From assembly GCF_001618885.1 (NCBI RefSeq), contig NZ_CP015114.1:1674001-1738000 (forward strand): a stretch of 64,000 bases of DNA, read 5' to 3'. Positions 9,109-18,389 of the stretch are shown here, piece by piece (within the stretch, counting starts at the first letter, position 1; each line of letters opens with the position of its first letter). The translations under genes were made by a program, and so were the position numbers. Source of the DNA: Staphylococcus condimenti (lineage in GTDB: Bacteria; Bacillota; Bacilli; Staphylococcales; Staphylococcaceae). A model generated the notes under the pieces. It had not been told where the DNA came from. It worked only from the letters and a program-made list of their open reading frames with translations, and searched no databases.

Positions 9109-9342
9109 CTATGTTCGTAAGACATGATGAACAGTTGCAATGAAAACATCTTTTGAATAAAAATGACGTTTATTGCCTCTGGGAGAGAAGGGTTGGATAA
9201 TACCATCCTTTATCCACTCTTCAAGTAGATCTTTAGGATAGCCAGCCTCCACCAATTCGTCTTCGTCAGTAATAAGTTGATCCCAAGCGAATTTAATATT
9301 CTTAAGATCTACTGTACTATCAGAAGTTTCAAACTGTTCCAC
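9109..9342 (-). CDS. Small helix-turn-helix-like protein of unknown role
   Basis: A 77-residue soluble protein. The segment AGYPKDLLEEWIKDGIIQPFSPRGNKRHFYSKDVFIATV reads like a MerR/excisionase-type winged helix: helix, turn, basic wing, then a helix starting with YSKDV. The N-terminal third is acidic. The GTG start has AAAGGGTG about 7 bases upstream. It is transcribed alone with its own terminator. I do not recognise a named family. A DNA-binding or phage-type regulator is an inference from the pattern only. Confidence 0.7.
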   Translation of the reverse strand: MEQFETSDSTVDLKNIKFAWDQLITDEDELVEAGYPKDLLEEWIKDGIIQPFSPRGNKRHFYSKDVFIATVHHVLRT

Positions 9343-9660
9343 TGTATCACCCTTTCTTTATAGTTGTAAGTATGTTTGATAGGGCTTAGTGGAAGAGGCC
9401 TGCTTGCACAATCTCTCCAATTTACCGATACCCGATTTTATTATATTTAATTTAGGAATGACTTTTTATTTAAAATTTATTAAAAGATTTAAGTTGTGGC
9501 AGTGGATAGTTATTGTATTATAAGTCGCAAAGCTACTATGTTTATAAAATGATTTTGAAAGATAATATTAATTCATATCAATGAGCAGTTTATGCTTGTT
9601 CTCTTTTTGCATTAAGCTAAAATATGACTTAAAGAAGAAATAACTAAGGAGGTGCAAGAT
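9343..9660. other. Intergenic region, 318 bases
   Basis: Holds the start region of the small HTH gene on the minus strand and the leader of the phosphatase on the plus strand. A possible plus promoter is TTGTGG-N16-TATTAT at 9494-9521. A short imperfect hairpin near 9585-9605 followed by T5 could be a weak terminator. I see no open frame worth calling. Confidence 0.4.
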
Positions 9661-10470
9661 GTGAAAATCGGAACAATTTCAGATTTACATATTGATCGTC
9701 CATCTAATTATACTGAAACTGAATATGCTGAAACGTTAGCGTCATTAGCTGAAGACCAACATCTGGATATTCTTATCGTTGCTGGAGATATCTCAAACGA
9801 TTATCGTAAATCTTATCAGTTCGTACAAGAAATGAAGAGACGTACCAATAAAGAAGTGTTTTTTATTCCAGGTAATCATGACTATTGGAATGTAGATGAA
9901 AAGTCGACGCATGAAATTCATGAATTTTTCATGAAACAACCAGAGTGCTTGATGGGACACCCTTATGTTATTAATGAGGAATGGGCAATTGTTGGAAATA
10001 GCGGCTGGTATGATTATACATTTGCAAGTTCAGAGTATACGACTGAACGTTTGGAACGACGACGTTTCAAAGGTGCAACTTGGCAAGATAAAGTCCATGT
10101 TGATTGGGGAATGAGTGATATCGAAGTGTCACGTGAAGCGGCTGTAATGTCAGAAAAAGATCTTCAAAAAGTAGAAGATAAAAAGATTATTCTCGTCACT
10201 CATGTTGTGACAGACTCTAGTTTTAGCGTACCGATGCCACATCGTATCTTCAATTATTTCAATGCCTTTATAGGCACTTCAGATTTCCAACCGCTATATC
10301 AAAAATATAATATTAAATATAGTTTAATGGGACATGTACATTTCAGAGGGGAGATTGAAAAGAACGGTATAGAATTTGCTTGTGTATCTTTAGGGTACTT
10401 TAGAGAATGGCGTACAAAAAACATCTACCATGAAATGTCACATGCATTAAATATCATTGAAATCGATTGA
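9661..10470 (+). CDS. Metallophosphoesterase (calcineurin-like)
   Basis: A 269-residue cytoplasmic phosphoesterase with all metal-binding blocks of the calcineurin fold: SDLHID (DxH), AGDISNDY (GD), PGNHDYW (GNHD), THVV and GHVHFR (GHxH). The longest frame begins at a GTG at 9652 that lies inside the AAGGAGG ribosome site. The GTG at 9661 is 8 bases from that site and gives the natural start MKIGTISDLHID. No signal peptide. The substrate cannot be told from sequence. The gene is monocistronic. Confidence 0.88.
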   Translation: MKIGTISDLHIDRPSNYTETEYAETLASLAEDQHLDILIVAGDISNDYRKSYQFVQEMKRRTNKEVFFIPGNHDYWNVDEKSTHEIHEFFMKQPECLMGHPYVINEEWAIVGNSGWYDYTFASSEYTTERLERRRFKGATWQDKVHVDWGMSDIEVSREAAVMSEKDLQKVEDKKIILVTHVVTDSSFSVPMPHRIFNYFNAFIGTSDFQPLYQKYNIKYSLMGHVHFRGEIEKNGIEFACVSLGYFREWRTKNIYHEMSHALNIIEID

Positions 10471-10753
10471 AACTAAAACCGCTTTTGATTCAATTTGGAG
10501 CTATAATCTTTTTTGCTAAACTGAATTGTTTGTAATATAACTTGAAATAATCCATCTTTTGTTTACACGTATTTTATATTCTACACGCTGTGTACACAGG
10601 CTTTTAGCTATTTTAAAAGGCGCGTAATTATATTACATGCAAAATACATTTTCTTACAAAACGATTGTGCATCTTTCTTTTGCTATCAGTCCGTGATAAT
10701 TTGTAACTTGTAAACAAAATTCGATTTTACAAAAAGGATGGTAGCTAATTAAT

Positions 10754-11890
10754 ATGAATAAGTTATTGACGGCGACAATCGTAGGTTTGGGAGTATCATC
10801 AGTAGGATTTATTAGTCACAGTGCTGATGCAGCGGAGAATACACAAAACACACCACAAGTTGAACAACAGCAACAACAGACACAAGAAGCTAAAGGTTAT
10901 TCTTACGGTTCATATTTTACTAAGGACGCACAAGGTAATTACCATCACACATTAGATGGTAATTGGAATCAATCGATGTTTGATAATCATGAATATCAAT
11001 TCACTTTAACAGACTCAGAAGGTGCAACACACTATTTCTACTTCCCACAAAGTGCATTAAGCCAAAACTATCAGCAAGATGACAATAACTATTCTCCAAG
11101 TGCTTCTAGTGAAGAAGTACAAAGAGAAGGTTATGACGTAAATGCAACGCCTTCAGCAGAAGATAAAGCAAAAAATCCTAACGCTGCTCAAGCAGCAGAT
11201 AATTACACTGCTCAAAATGTTCAAAATAACAATCAAAATACACAAGCACAAGACAGTGCTTCAGTAGGTACACAAAATAATCAAAGTACACAAGCACAAA
11301 ATGCTTCAACATATAATCAATCAAGTGGCCAAGAATCAAATATGCAATCACAAAGTGCTACTTCAAATACACAACAACCACAAACTGCACAAGCTCCAGA
11401 GGTAAACAACACACAAGATAATGCAGGAGGTTCAAGTGAAGGTAATACAACAGAAGCGCCTGATACAAATGACAATGGTGACGGTGCTCATGCACAAGAT
11501 GCAAGCTGGTTAACTAAGCATCCTAAATTACAAGAGTATGGACAATATCATGGCGGTGGTGCTCATTATGGTGTTGACTATGGTATGCCAGAAAACACAC
11601 CAGTTTATTCATTAACAGATGGTAAAGTGACACAAGCAGGTTGGAGTAACTACGGTGGCGGTAACCAAGTTACAATCCAAGAAGAAAACAGCGATAACTA
11701 TCAATGGTATATGCATATGAATAAATTGAATGTTCAACAAGGACAAAACGTTAATGCAGGTGACCAAATCGGTCAATCAGGCAGTACTGGTAATTCAACT
11801 GCACCACACTTGCACTTCCAACGTATGCAAGGTGGCGTAGGTAATGAATATAGTGTAAATCCAGATAGCTACATTAACAGTAAGCAGTAA
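10754..11890 (+). CDS. lytM: LytM-type glycyl-glycine endopeptidase (M23)
   Basis: Secreted peptidoglycan hydrolase of 378 residues. Signal peptide with cleavage expected near ADAA-E (residue 26-27). Residues 40-110 match the occluding LytM N-terminal region ([26 protein letters not shown]). Residues about 120-245 are a long low-complexity Q/N/S/T linker, and the rest is the M23 domain with HYGVDYG (zinc His and Asp) and APHLHFQ (catalytic and zinc His). The C-terminal domain closely follows S. aureus LytM. In S. aureus this gene belongs to the WalKR regulon; here I see only half-site-like TGTAA elements upstream, not a clean N5-spaced box. Confidence 0.9.
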   Translation: MNKLLTATIVGLGVSSVGFISHSADAAENTQNTPQVEQQQQQTQEAKGYSYGSYFTKDAQGNYHHTLDGNWNQSMFDNHEYQFTLTDSEGATHYFYFPQSALSQNYQQDDNNYSPSASSEEVQREGYDVNATPSAEDKAKNPNAAQAADNYTAQNVQNNNQNTQAQDSASVGTQNNQSTQAQNASTYNQSSGQESNMQSQSATSNTQQPQTAQAPEVNNTQDNAGGSSEGNTTEAPDTNDNGDGAHAQDASWLTKHPKLQEYGQYHGGGAHYGVDYGMPENTPVYSLTDGKVTQAGWSNYGGGNQVTIQEENSDNYQWYMHMNKLNVQQGQNVNAGDQIGQSGSTGNSTAPHLHFQRMQGGVGNEYSVNPDSYINSKQ

Positions 11891-11905
11891 TTAATATAGA
11901 GAATA

Positions 11906-11956
11906 ATAAAAAGACATTGTTCAACACACTGTAATGTTGAAACAATGTCTTTTTTA
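11906..11956. terminator. Bidirectional terminator between lytM and the methyltransferase
   Basis: Long stem AAAAAGACATTGTTCAACA / TGTTGAAACAATGTCTTTTT serves the two convergent genes. Confidence 0.9.
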
Positions 11957-12568
11957 ATTTTCTATTTTTTCTATATGACCTTGAATAACGCTACCTAATC
12001 CATTATGTTTATTACCTTCATGCCGTTCGATTTCAATTTTTTCTAAACGATGAATTTTTACTGGCAAATGAGATAAGATTGTTTTAATTTCATCAGTATC
12101 ATATAACATATTTACGTCTTTAGGGCCACCTGTACCAAAATCGACTTGATCTTTAGAGTAGAATTCAAAATAACTATGTCCGTGATTAACTAAAGGATGA
12201 ATCAGATTATTAAACATGCCTGGTTTATCTTCAGTGAGAACATGGCCGAATACATTTACAGTGTAATCAAACTGATCAGCAGGTATTAAATCTTGCTTTG
12301 TTACATCACCATAGCGAGCATCAATTTTTACATCCATTTCGTTTGCGAGTTTTAATTGTTTTTCGATACCCACTTTTGATAAATCATAGGTAGTTACATC
12401 ATAACCAAGTTTTGCTAGATAAACTGCATTACGACCTTCACCTTCCGCTAAAATCAGAACTTTTTCGTTGTCGTTTGCCTCTTGATCAAATACTTCTTTT
12501 ATATAGGCATTTGGCGTTTTGCCATAAAGGTAATCGGTTGAATCAAATTTTTTATCCCAGATATACAT
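11954..12568 (-). CDS. Class I SAM-dependent methyltransferase (TehB-like)
   Basis: A 204-residue methyltransferase. It starts MYIWDKKFDSTDYLYGKTPNAYIKEVF, then motif I VLILAEGEGRNAVYLAKLGYDVTTYDLS and a DARYGDVTKQDLIP segment. The open frame continues upstream as a hydrophobic stretch, but AAGGAG lies 8 bases before the ATG at 12568, so that stretch is not translated. Related small methyltransferases are annotated as tellurite/thiopurine-type detoxifiers. The substrate here is unknown. Confidence 0.82.
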   Translation of the reverse strand: MYIWDKKFDSTDYLYGKTPNAYIKEVFDQEANDNEKVLILAEGEGRNAVYLAKLGYDVTTYDLSKVGIEKQLKLANEMDVKIDARYGDVTKQDLIPADQFDYTVNVFGHVLTEDKPGMFNNLIHPLVNHGHSYFEFYSKDQVDFGTGGPKDVNMLYDTDEIKTILSHLPVKIHRLEKIEIERHEGNKHNGLGSVIQGHIEKIEN

Positions 12569-12668
12569 ATCATTCACTCCTTGAAAAAACACTGAAGCAA
12601 GGCATATCAGTGTTACTACTACGCTTAATAATATATTAAGCATAGCAATCCTAAGCTGTAAAACAAAT

Positions 12669-12706
12669 CAAAAAAGCACAAAACCTGAGTAATAGATTTT
12701 GTGCTT
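12669..12706 (-). terminator. Terminator of the GABA operon
   Basis: AAGCACAAAA / TTTTGTGCTT stem with an A run on the plus strand, i.e. a U tail for minus-strand transcripts. Confidence 0.82.
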
Positions 12707-12716
12707 AATGTATGAA

Positions 12717-14099
12717 CTACATATTGCCGATTGATAAATATTTTGTTTCTAAATAAGGCTGAATACCTTCAATACCACCTTCTCGACCATAACCGCTTTC
12801 TTTCATACCGCCGAAAGGTGCATGTGCAGCTGAAGGACCGCCATCATTCCAACCAATAACACCATAGTCTAAGTTATCATATAGGTAGAATCCAGTTGTA
12901 TAATCTTTAGTAAAGAAGTAAGCAGCTAATCCGAATTCTGTATCATTAGCATATTTAATCGCATCATCTAATTTTGAATAACTCATGACTGGTGCTACAG
13001 GACCGAATGTTTCTTCATGCATGATAATCATATCTTGGTTGACGTTTGAAATTACCACAGGTTTTAAGAAGTTTCCGCCTAGTGATTCAATGTCTTCGAG
13101 TGAACGAGAAAGTTTACCACCTTTAGAAACAGCATCTTTAATTTGATTAACGACTTTCTCTACACCTTGTTGGTTGATTAAAGGTCCTATATCAACATCT
13201 TTATCTAAACCGTTGCCGACTTTCAGTTCATTTACTTTTTGAGTTAACTTTTCAACGTAAGTCGAAACGATGTCTTCATGTACATAAATACGGTTAGCGC
13301 AAATACAAGTTTGACCTGCATTTCTGAATTTTGTAGCGATAGTTTGATCCACAGCAAAATCAATATCTGCATCTTTGTGTACAATTAATGGTGCAAGGCC
13401 ACCAAGTTCCATTGTGACATTTTTAACGGAATCTGAAGCGCCTTCGATTAGTTTCTTACCAACAGGTGTAGACCCAGTAAATGTGATTTTTTGTATAATT
13501 GGACTCTCTGTAAAAATACGACCTGCATCTTTACCAGAAGCAATCACATATTGAATTGCATCTTCAGGAATACCTGCTTCGTGTGCTAATTCTACTAAAC
13601 GTATCGTTGTTAAAGGTGTTTGTACTGCTGGTTTGCAAACGATTGTACAACCTGCAGCTAAAGCAGGAGCCATTTTACGTGTAATCATTGCAGCAGGGAA
13701 GTTCCAAGGTGTAATTGCGCCTACAACACCTACTGGAAAAGATTGAACGATAATTTTCTTAGAAGTTGTATTGGCTGGAATCGTACGTCCATAAAGACGC
13801 TTTGCTTCTTCTGCATACCAATCAACATAAGAACGTGCATAATCTACTTCGCCTAAAGCTTCTTTTAACGGTTTGCCCCCTTCTTTTGTAATCAATTCTG
13901 CTAATTCTTCTTTATGTTCATCAATTAACTTAGACCAAGCCCATAATTTTTGTGAACGCGTGTGTGCATCTACCTCTTTCCAAGATTCAAATGCATTTTG
14001 TGCGTTTTCGATTTGCTTATTAATTGCTGCTTCATCTGTGTACTCTAAAGTTTCAATGACATCATTCGTTGCCGGGTTCAAAACTTCTAATTTTGCCAT
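12717..14099 (-). CDS. gabD: Succinate-semialdehyde dehydrogenase
   Basis: A 460-residue NAD(P)-dependent aldehyde dehydrogenase. Catalytic cysteine in NAGQTCICANRIYV, general-base glutamate in VTMELGGLAPL, cofactor loop FTGSTPVGKKL, and the C-terminal GMKESGYGREGG typical of the SSADH subfamily. It completes GABA breakdown by oxidising succinate semialdehyde to succinate. ATG with GAGGTGG 7 bases upstream. Its start overlaps the end of the permease gene by 38 bases, so translation is probably coupled. It is the last gene of a gabT-permease-gabD operon. Confidence 0.9.
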   Translation of the reverse strand: MAKLEVLNPATNDVIETLEYTDEAAINKQIENAQNAFESWKEVDAHTRSQKLWAWSKLIDEHKEELAELITKEGGKPLKEALGEVDYARSYVDWYAEEAKRLYGRTIPANTTSKKIIVQSFPVGVVGAITPWNFPAAMITRKMAPALAAGCTIVCKPAVQTPLTTIRLVELAHEAGIPEDAIQYVIASGKDAGRIFTESPIIQKITFTGSTPVGKKLIEGASDSVKNVTMELGGLAPLIVHKDADIDFAVDQTIATKFRNAGQTCICANRIYVHEDIVSTYVEKLTQKVNELKVGNGLDKDVDIGPLINQQGVEKVVNQIKDAVSKGGKLSRSLEDIESLGGNFLKPVVISNVNQDMIIMHEETFGPVAPVMSYSKLDDAIKYANDTEFGLAAYFFTKDYTTGFYLYDNLDYGVIGWNDGGPSAAHAPFGGMKESGYGREGGIEGIQPYLETKYLSIGNM

Positions 14100-15459
14100 T
14101 CTTTACCACCTCGTTTTTCCTTTTTTGAACATAGTATAATACTGCTGCAATGCCATACCATACAAATACAATCAGCCATTCAGATGGCCATAACAATGAT
14201 GAAGGCATGCCAGGCAAGTAAATTGCTATGAATGATAAACTTAAAATAATTGCGATAATTCCTACAATTTTTCCGTTTTTAATTTTATACGGACGTTCTA
14301 AATCTGGTGCGGTTTTTCTTAATTTTAAGAATGATAAAGCAACTAGGAAATATCCAATTACTACACCTATACCCCCTGCGTCTACAATCCATACTAAAGC
14401 AGGGCGCCCTAATAATGGTGCTACAAAAGCAAGAACGCCTAAGAAAATAATACCATGAGTAGGTGTTTTATATTTTGGATGAATATAAGCGAACCATTTA
14501 GGAATCATGCCATTCTTTGCCATAGCATATAAAATTCTGCTTCCACCTATAATAAAAGCGTTCCAGCTTGTGATAATACCAGCTACTCCTCCAAGAACAA
14601 GCAATACACCAAAACCGCCACTTCCAAATAGGTTAACCATTGCATCTGCAGTCGCTAAGTTGCTTGTTTTTAATTCTTTAGGTGTTAGCCCTGTAGCCAC
14701 ACCGAAGACGATTAATAAGTAGAAAAAGACAGAGGCAATGATAGAAATAATTAATATTTTCCCAATTTTCTTAGAAGGTGCTTTTACCTCTTCGGCAATT
14801 TGTGGAATAACATCGAAACCGACGAACAGGAACGGAATCATAATAAGAATGGACATTGTACCACCGAAACCATCAACAAATAGTGGTTTTAAATTATGAA
14901 AGTTTCCATTCACACCAGCGCCTCCAACCAGTAGAAGTCCGACTGCGACAATAAAAACTGTAAAGATTGTCTGCATAATAGCTGCAGGTTTAATACCAAA
15001 ATAGTTAAGTGATGTTAAAATGACACTGCCGATTGATCCGATCAGCACCCAAGTTAAATAAACATCCCATCCCTGGATATTCCATAGAAATCCTGAGTGT
15101 TTGAAAGGAAGTACGTAATCAATTACTGTAGGGAGAGCCACAGCTTCAAAAGTAATTACTGAGACATAACCGAATAAAACAGACCATCCAGAAATAAAAG
15201 CAAGGCCGGGTTTAAAAGCTTTTTTAACAAAGACAAAGCCACCGCCAGTTTCTGGAAATGCTGAAGCTAATTCAGCGTATGTTAAACCAATAAAGATAAC
15301 GAATAATCCACCAATTAAAAATGCAATGATACTCCCTAAAAATCCTGCTGTTGAAACCCATTCTCCTGATAATACAACCCATCCCCAACCGAGCATGGCT
15401 CCGATAGCAAGAAACAAAACATCCATAATGCTCATGGATTTATTGAAATGTGATTTCAT
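14062..15459 (-). CDS. APC family permease, probable GABA/amino acid transporter
   Basis: A 465-residue membrane protein with about 12 hydrophobic segments. The N-terminal FLAIGAMLGWGWVVLSGEWV motif, the AELASAFPETGGGFVFVKKAF loop and VGFDVIPQIAEEVKAPSKKIGK mark the APC superfamily. It sits between the GABA aminotransferase and the succinate-semialdehyde dehydrogenase in one operon (29-base gap before, 38-base overlap after), so GABA uptake is the likely function. It is not closely similar to the tandem permeases at 2.5-5.4 kb. Confidence 0.82.
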   Translation of the reverse strand: MKSHFNKSMSIMDVLFLAIGAMLGWGWVVLSGEWVSTAGFLGSIIAFLIGGLFVIFIGLTYAELASAFPETGGGFVFVKKAFKPGLAFISGWSVLFGYVSVITFEAVALPTVIDYVLPFKHSGFLWNIQGWDVYLTWVLIGSIGSVILTSLNYFGIKPAAIMQTIFTVFIVAVGLLLVGGAGVNGNFHNLKPLFVDGFGGTMSILIMIPFLFVGFDVIPQIAEEVKAPSKKIGKILIISIIASVFFYLLIVFGVATGLTPKELKTSNLATADAMVNLFGSGGFGVLLVLGGVAGIITSWNAFIIGGSRILYAMAKNGMIPKWFAYIHPKYKTPTHGIIFLGVLAFVAPLLGRPALVWIVDAGGIGVVIGYFLVALSFLKLRKTAPDLERPYKIKNGKIVGIIAIILSLSFIAIYLPGMPSSLLWPSEWLIVFVWYGIAAVLYYVQKRKNEVVKNGKIRSFEPGNE

Positions 15460-15488
15460 AACACATACCCCATTTGTTTATCTATTTT

Positions 15489-16811
15489 TTAAACGTTTGT
15501 GCTTACATTTTCTAAAATATCCAATCCTTTATTCAGTTCCTCATCTGTAATAACAAGTGGCGTTAAGAAACGTATAACATTTCCTTTGAGACCGGCTGAG
15601 AGCAGCAAAAGTCCATTATCGTTTGCTTGTTTTACAATTTCTGTAGTTTTTGCTTTATCAGGTTTTCCAGTTTTAGGATCAACTATTTCCATAGCAGCCA
15701 TTGCACCAAGACGTCTAATATCTCCTATAAAGTCGACTTTTTGTGATAACGCTTCTAATCTATCTTGAATAGCTGCACCAATATGCTCTGCTTTTTCATT
15801 AAGGTTTTCTTCTTCAATAATTTCAATGACTTTTAAGGCTGCTTCACAAGCAATAGGATTACCACAATAAGTGCCGCCTAATTCCCCAGAGTTCGCACTA
15901 TCCATAATTTCAGCACGTCCGACCACACCACTGAGTGGGAAACCGGCTGCAAGTGATTTAGAAACAGTAACTAAATCTGGTACGACACCAAAGTGTTCCA
16001 TTGCAAATGTTTTACCAGTACGTGCGAAACCTGACTGAATTTCATCAGCAACAAATACAATTCCGTATTCATTACAAATTTCTTTGATAGCTTCTACAAA
16101 TTTTTGGTCAGGAATAATAAATCCACCTTCACCTTGAACAGGTTCCATTACAATACATGCAACTGTTTCAGGATCTACAGTCGAAATGAAGAAATCACGC
16201 AGTTGTTGAATAGTGTAGTCTACATATTCTTCATCACTTAATTTTTCGGGCTTTTCTGAAAAATTAGGATAAGGTGCTTGGTATACATCTGATGCAAAAG
16301 GTCCAAAGCCTAATTTGTAAGGGCGGACTTTACTTGTCATAGACATTGTTAAGTTAGTACGGCCATGGAACCCGCGGACAAAAGATACAACTCCTGTTCT
16401 CCCTGTATACTTTCTGGCAATTTTGACCGCATTCTCCACAGCTTCAGCACCAGAGTTAAGTAAAATTACTTTCTTATCAAAATCACCCGGTGTCAAATGT
16501 GCCAGTTTTTCAGCTAGCTTCAAGTAACTTTCATACATAATGACATTAAATCCTGGGTGAATAAAATCTTCAACCTTTTCTTTAATGTGCTTTACAATTT
16601 TAGGATGACTGTGACCTACATTCAAAGTACCGATTGCTGCAGCAAAATCAATATATTCATTGCCTTCAATATCAGTAACTGTAGCACCTTCAGCATGTTT
16701 AGCTACATTTAAATTCCCATTTCCGACCCCTCGTGCTACATATCGATTTCTTAAATCACCATAAGCTTGGTTATTCATTTCTTCACTTGTTTGATTACCT
16801 TGCATAGTCAT
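15489..16811 (-). CDS. gabT: 4-aminobutyrate aminotransferase
   Basis: A 440-residue class III PLP aminotransferase that moves the amino group of GABA to 2-oxoglutarate. Motifs: NSGAEAVENAVKIARKYTGR, FHGRTNLTMSMT, EPVQGEGGFI, DEIQSGFARTGK, and the PLP lysine in VTVSKSLAAGFPLSG. ATG start with GGAGGGG close upstream; a second in-frame ATG follows two codons later. First gene of the operon, divergent from the GabR-type regulator with about 100 bases between them. Confidence 0.92.
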   Translation of the reverse strand: MTMQGNQTSEEMNNQAYGDLRNRYVARGVGNGNLNVAKHAEGATVTDIEGNEYIDFAAAIGTLNVGHSHPKIVKHIKEKVEDFIHPGFNVIMYESYLKLAEKLAHLTPGDFDKKVILLNSGAEAVENAVKIARKYTGRTGVVSFVRGFHGRTNLTMSMTSKVRPYKLGFGPFASDVYQAPYPNFSEKPEKLSDEEYVDYTIQQLRDFFISTVDPETVACIVMEPVQGEGGFIIPDQKFVEAIKEICNEYGIVFVADEIQSGFARTGKTFAMEHFGVVPDLVTVSKSLAAGFPLSGVVGRAEIMDSANSGELGGTYCGNPIACEAALKVIEIIEEENLNEKAEHIGAAIQDRLEALSQKVDFIGDIRRLGAMAAMEIVDPKTGKPDKAKTTEIVKQANDNGLLLLSAGLKGNVIRFLTPLVITDEELNKGLDILENVSTNV

Positions 16812-16856
16812 AGAATCCCCTCCATTTGTTTATTAGGAGTATCATACGTTATAAAT

Positions 16857-16897
16857 TGGTACAATGAAAAGAACCAGAACTGGAAAAATAATGGTAC
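16857..16897. promoter_or_regulatory. GabR-type operator: two direct TGGTAC repeats
   Basis: TGGTAC at 16857-16862 and again at 16892-16897, 35 bases apart start to start, between gabT and gabR. On the minus strand they read GTACCA, close to the ATACCA direct repeats reported for B. subtilis GabR. A small CCAG-AA-CTGG palindrome lies between them (16874-16883). Confidence 0.6.
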
Positions 16898-16912
16898 CAG
16901 AGGAGGTAAAAG

Positions 16913-18301
16913 ATGACAGATGAGCAAAATTATATATACAGAAAAATTTACAATCAATTGAAAAGAGATATTTTAGATCATAAATATAAAAGTCATGAAA
17001 AACTATTGTCTAAAAGAGCGTTAGCAAAAGAATTGAATGTCAGTATTAATAGCGTAAAAACAGCTTATGAACAGTTAATCGCGGAAGGTTATATTTATAC
17101 AAAAGAAAGACAAGGTTATTACATTGAATCATTAAATGAATTGATTGTAGAACCTCATCATCAATCTGATGGAAACAGATTTAAAGAAAAAGTAGAAGAT
17201 AAGCCTTATTTAAAATATACTTTGTCACATATGTCCACAAATTTATCAGAGTTTCCCATTGAGACATGGACAAAATTACAAAAGCAAGTATTCAAAGAAT
17301 CCCAAGCGCTTTTATCAGAAGTGCCTTATATTAAAGGACCTCTGCAACTCAGACAGTCTATTGCTAAATTGGTTTCATTCAAACGCGGCATAACTTGTGA
17401 TACAGAACAAATCATTGTAGGATCAGGAACTAATGCATTAGTTTTGTATTTATTGAAGTTATTCGATCAATCCTCGGTAATCGGTATTGAAAATCCTGGT
17501 TACACTCGTATGCGATACCTTATTCAGCAGCAGAACTTTGAAATATCTCATATTCCTTTGGACAATAAAGGAGCTTCAATACAAGCGATTAAAAAGAATA
17601 ATCCTCATCTCATGTTAACAACACCTTCTCATCAGTTTCCTATAGGAACTATCATGCCTATTTCTAGAAGAATTGAATTACTTAACTGGGCAACCAGTTT
17701 AGAGCATTTTATCATTGAAGATGACTATGATAGTGAATATAAATATGGAACAGATAATATACCTTCTTTATTTAGTTTAGATAAGAATAATAGAGTCATT
17801 TATTTAGGCACCTTTTCAAAAACACTTTTACCAGGACTCAGAATTAGTTATATGATTTTACCAGAGGAATTAGTAACAGATTTTGAGGCGGCATTTAAAG
17901 ATTCAGTATCAGAAATTAGTACGTTAAATGCTTTAACATTATCCAAGTTTATTGATAATGGTTACTATGAAAGATATATACGGAAAATGAGTCATTTATA
18001 TGAGTATAAAAGGAAAAAACTTGTACACATACTGAAAACTAGGTTAAGTAAGAATGTCACTATTAAAAACGTAAAAGCAGGCTTACATTTTGTGATATAC
18101 GTAGATTCACCTTACACATATGAACAAATAGAGACAAGAGCCAACAATTATGAATTAGAATTATACACTCTCGACCGATTTATGCAAGAAGATATCTCTC
18201 AACAATTCGCTCAGACTATAATTATAGGTTTTGCAAATGTAGAAGGAGAAAAAATGAATGAAACGGTGGAGGTGTTAGATAAAGTATTGTTTGGAAGTTG
18301 A
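16913..18301 (+). CDS. gabR: MocR/GabR-type transcriptional regulator with aminotransferase domain
   Basis: A 462-residue fusion. Residues 1-75 are a GntR-type winged helix (LSKRALAKELNVSINSVKTAYEQLIAEGYIYTKERQGYYIE), and residues 100-460 are a class I aminotransferase-like domain with IIEDDYDSEYKY and the PLP lysine in YLGTFSKTLLPGLRISYM. In B. subtilis GabR, PLP and GABA together switch the regulator to activate gabTD. The divergent position and the direct repeats in between support the same job here. AGGAGG ribosome site. Confidence 0.88.
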   Translation: MTDEQNYIYRKIYNQLKRDILDHKYKSHEKLLSKRALAKELNVSINSVKTAYEQLIAEGYIYTKERQGYYIESLNELIVEPHHQSDGNRFKEKVEDKPYLKYTLSHMSTNLSEFPIETWTKLQKQVFKESQALLSEVPYIKGPLQLRQSIAKLVSFKRGITCDTEQIIVGSGTNALVLYLLKLFDQSSVIGIENPGYTRMRYLIQQQNFEISHIPLDNKGASIQAIKKNNPHLMLTTPSHQFPIGTIMPISRRIELLNWATSLEHFIIEDDYDSEYKYGTDNIPSLFSLDKNNRVIYLGTFSKTLLPGLRISYMILPEELVTDFEAAFKDSVSEISTLNALTLSKFIDNGYYERYIRKMSHLYEYKRKKLVHILKTRLSKNVTIKNVKAGLHFVIYVDSPYTYEQIETRANNYELELYTLDRFMQEDISQQFAQTIIIGFANVEGEKMNETVEVLDKVLFGS

Positions 18302-18348
18302 AATGGAAACACCTAAAATTATGAATTTTTATCATAATTTATTGAAAT

Positions 18349-18387
18349 AAAACAGACTGCAAATGATTTGAAAAGCAGTCTGTTTTT
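18349..18387. terminator. Bidirectional terminator between gabR and the LysR gene
   Basis: Perfect AACAGACTGC / GCAGTCTGTT stem with A/T runs on both sides. Confidence 0.93.
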
Positions 18388-18389
18388 GA

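Noticed and set aside
10531..10733. WalR box upstream of lytM
   Set aside because: TGTAA-like half-sites exist but none pair with the proper five-base spacing, so I do not annotate one.
12569..12643. Hydrophobic N-terminal extension of the methyltransferase, suggesting a membrane anchor
   Set aside because: AAGGAG before the ATG at 12568 gives the conserved start; the extension is upstream untranslated sequence.
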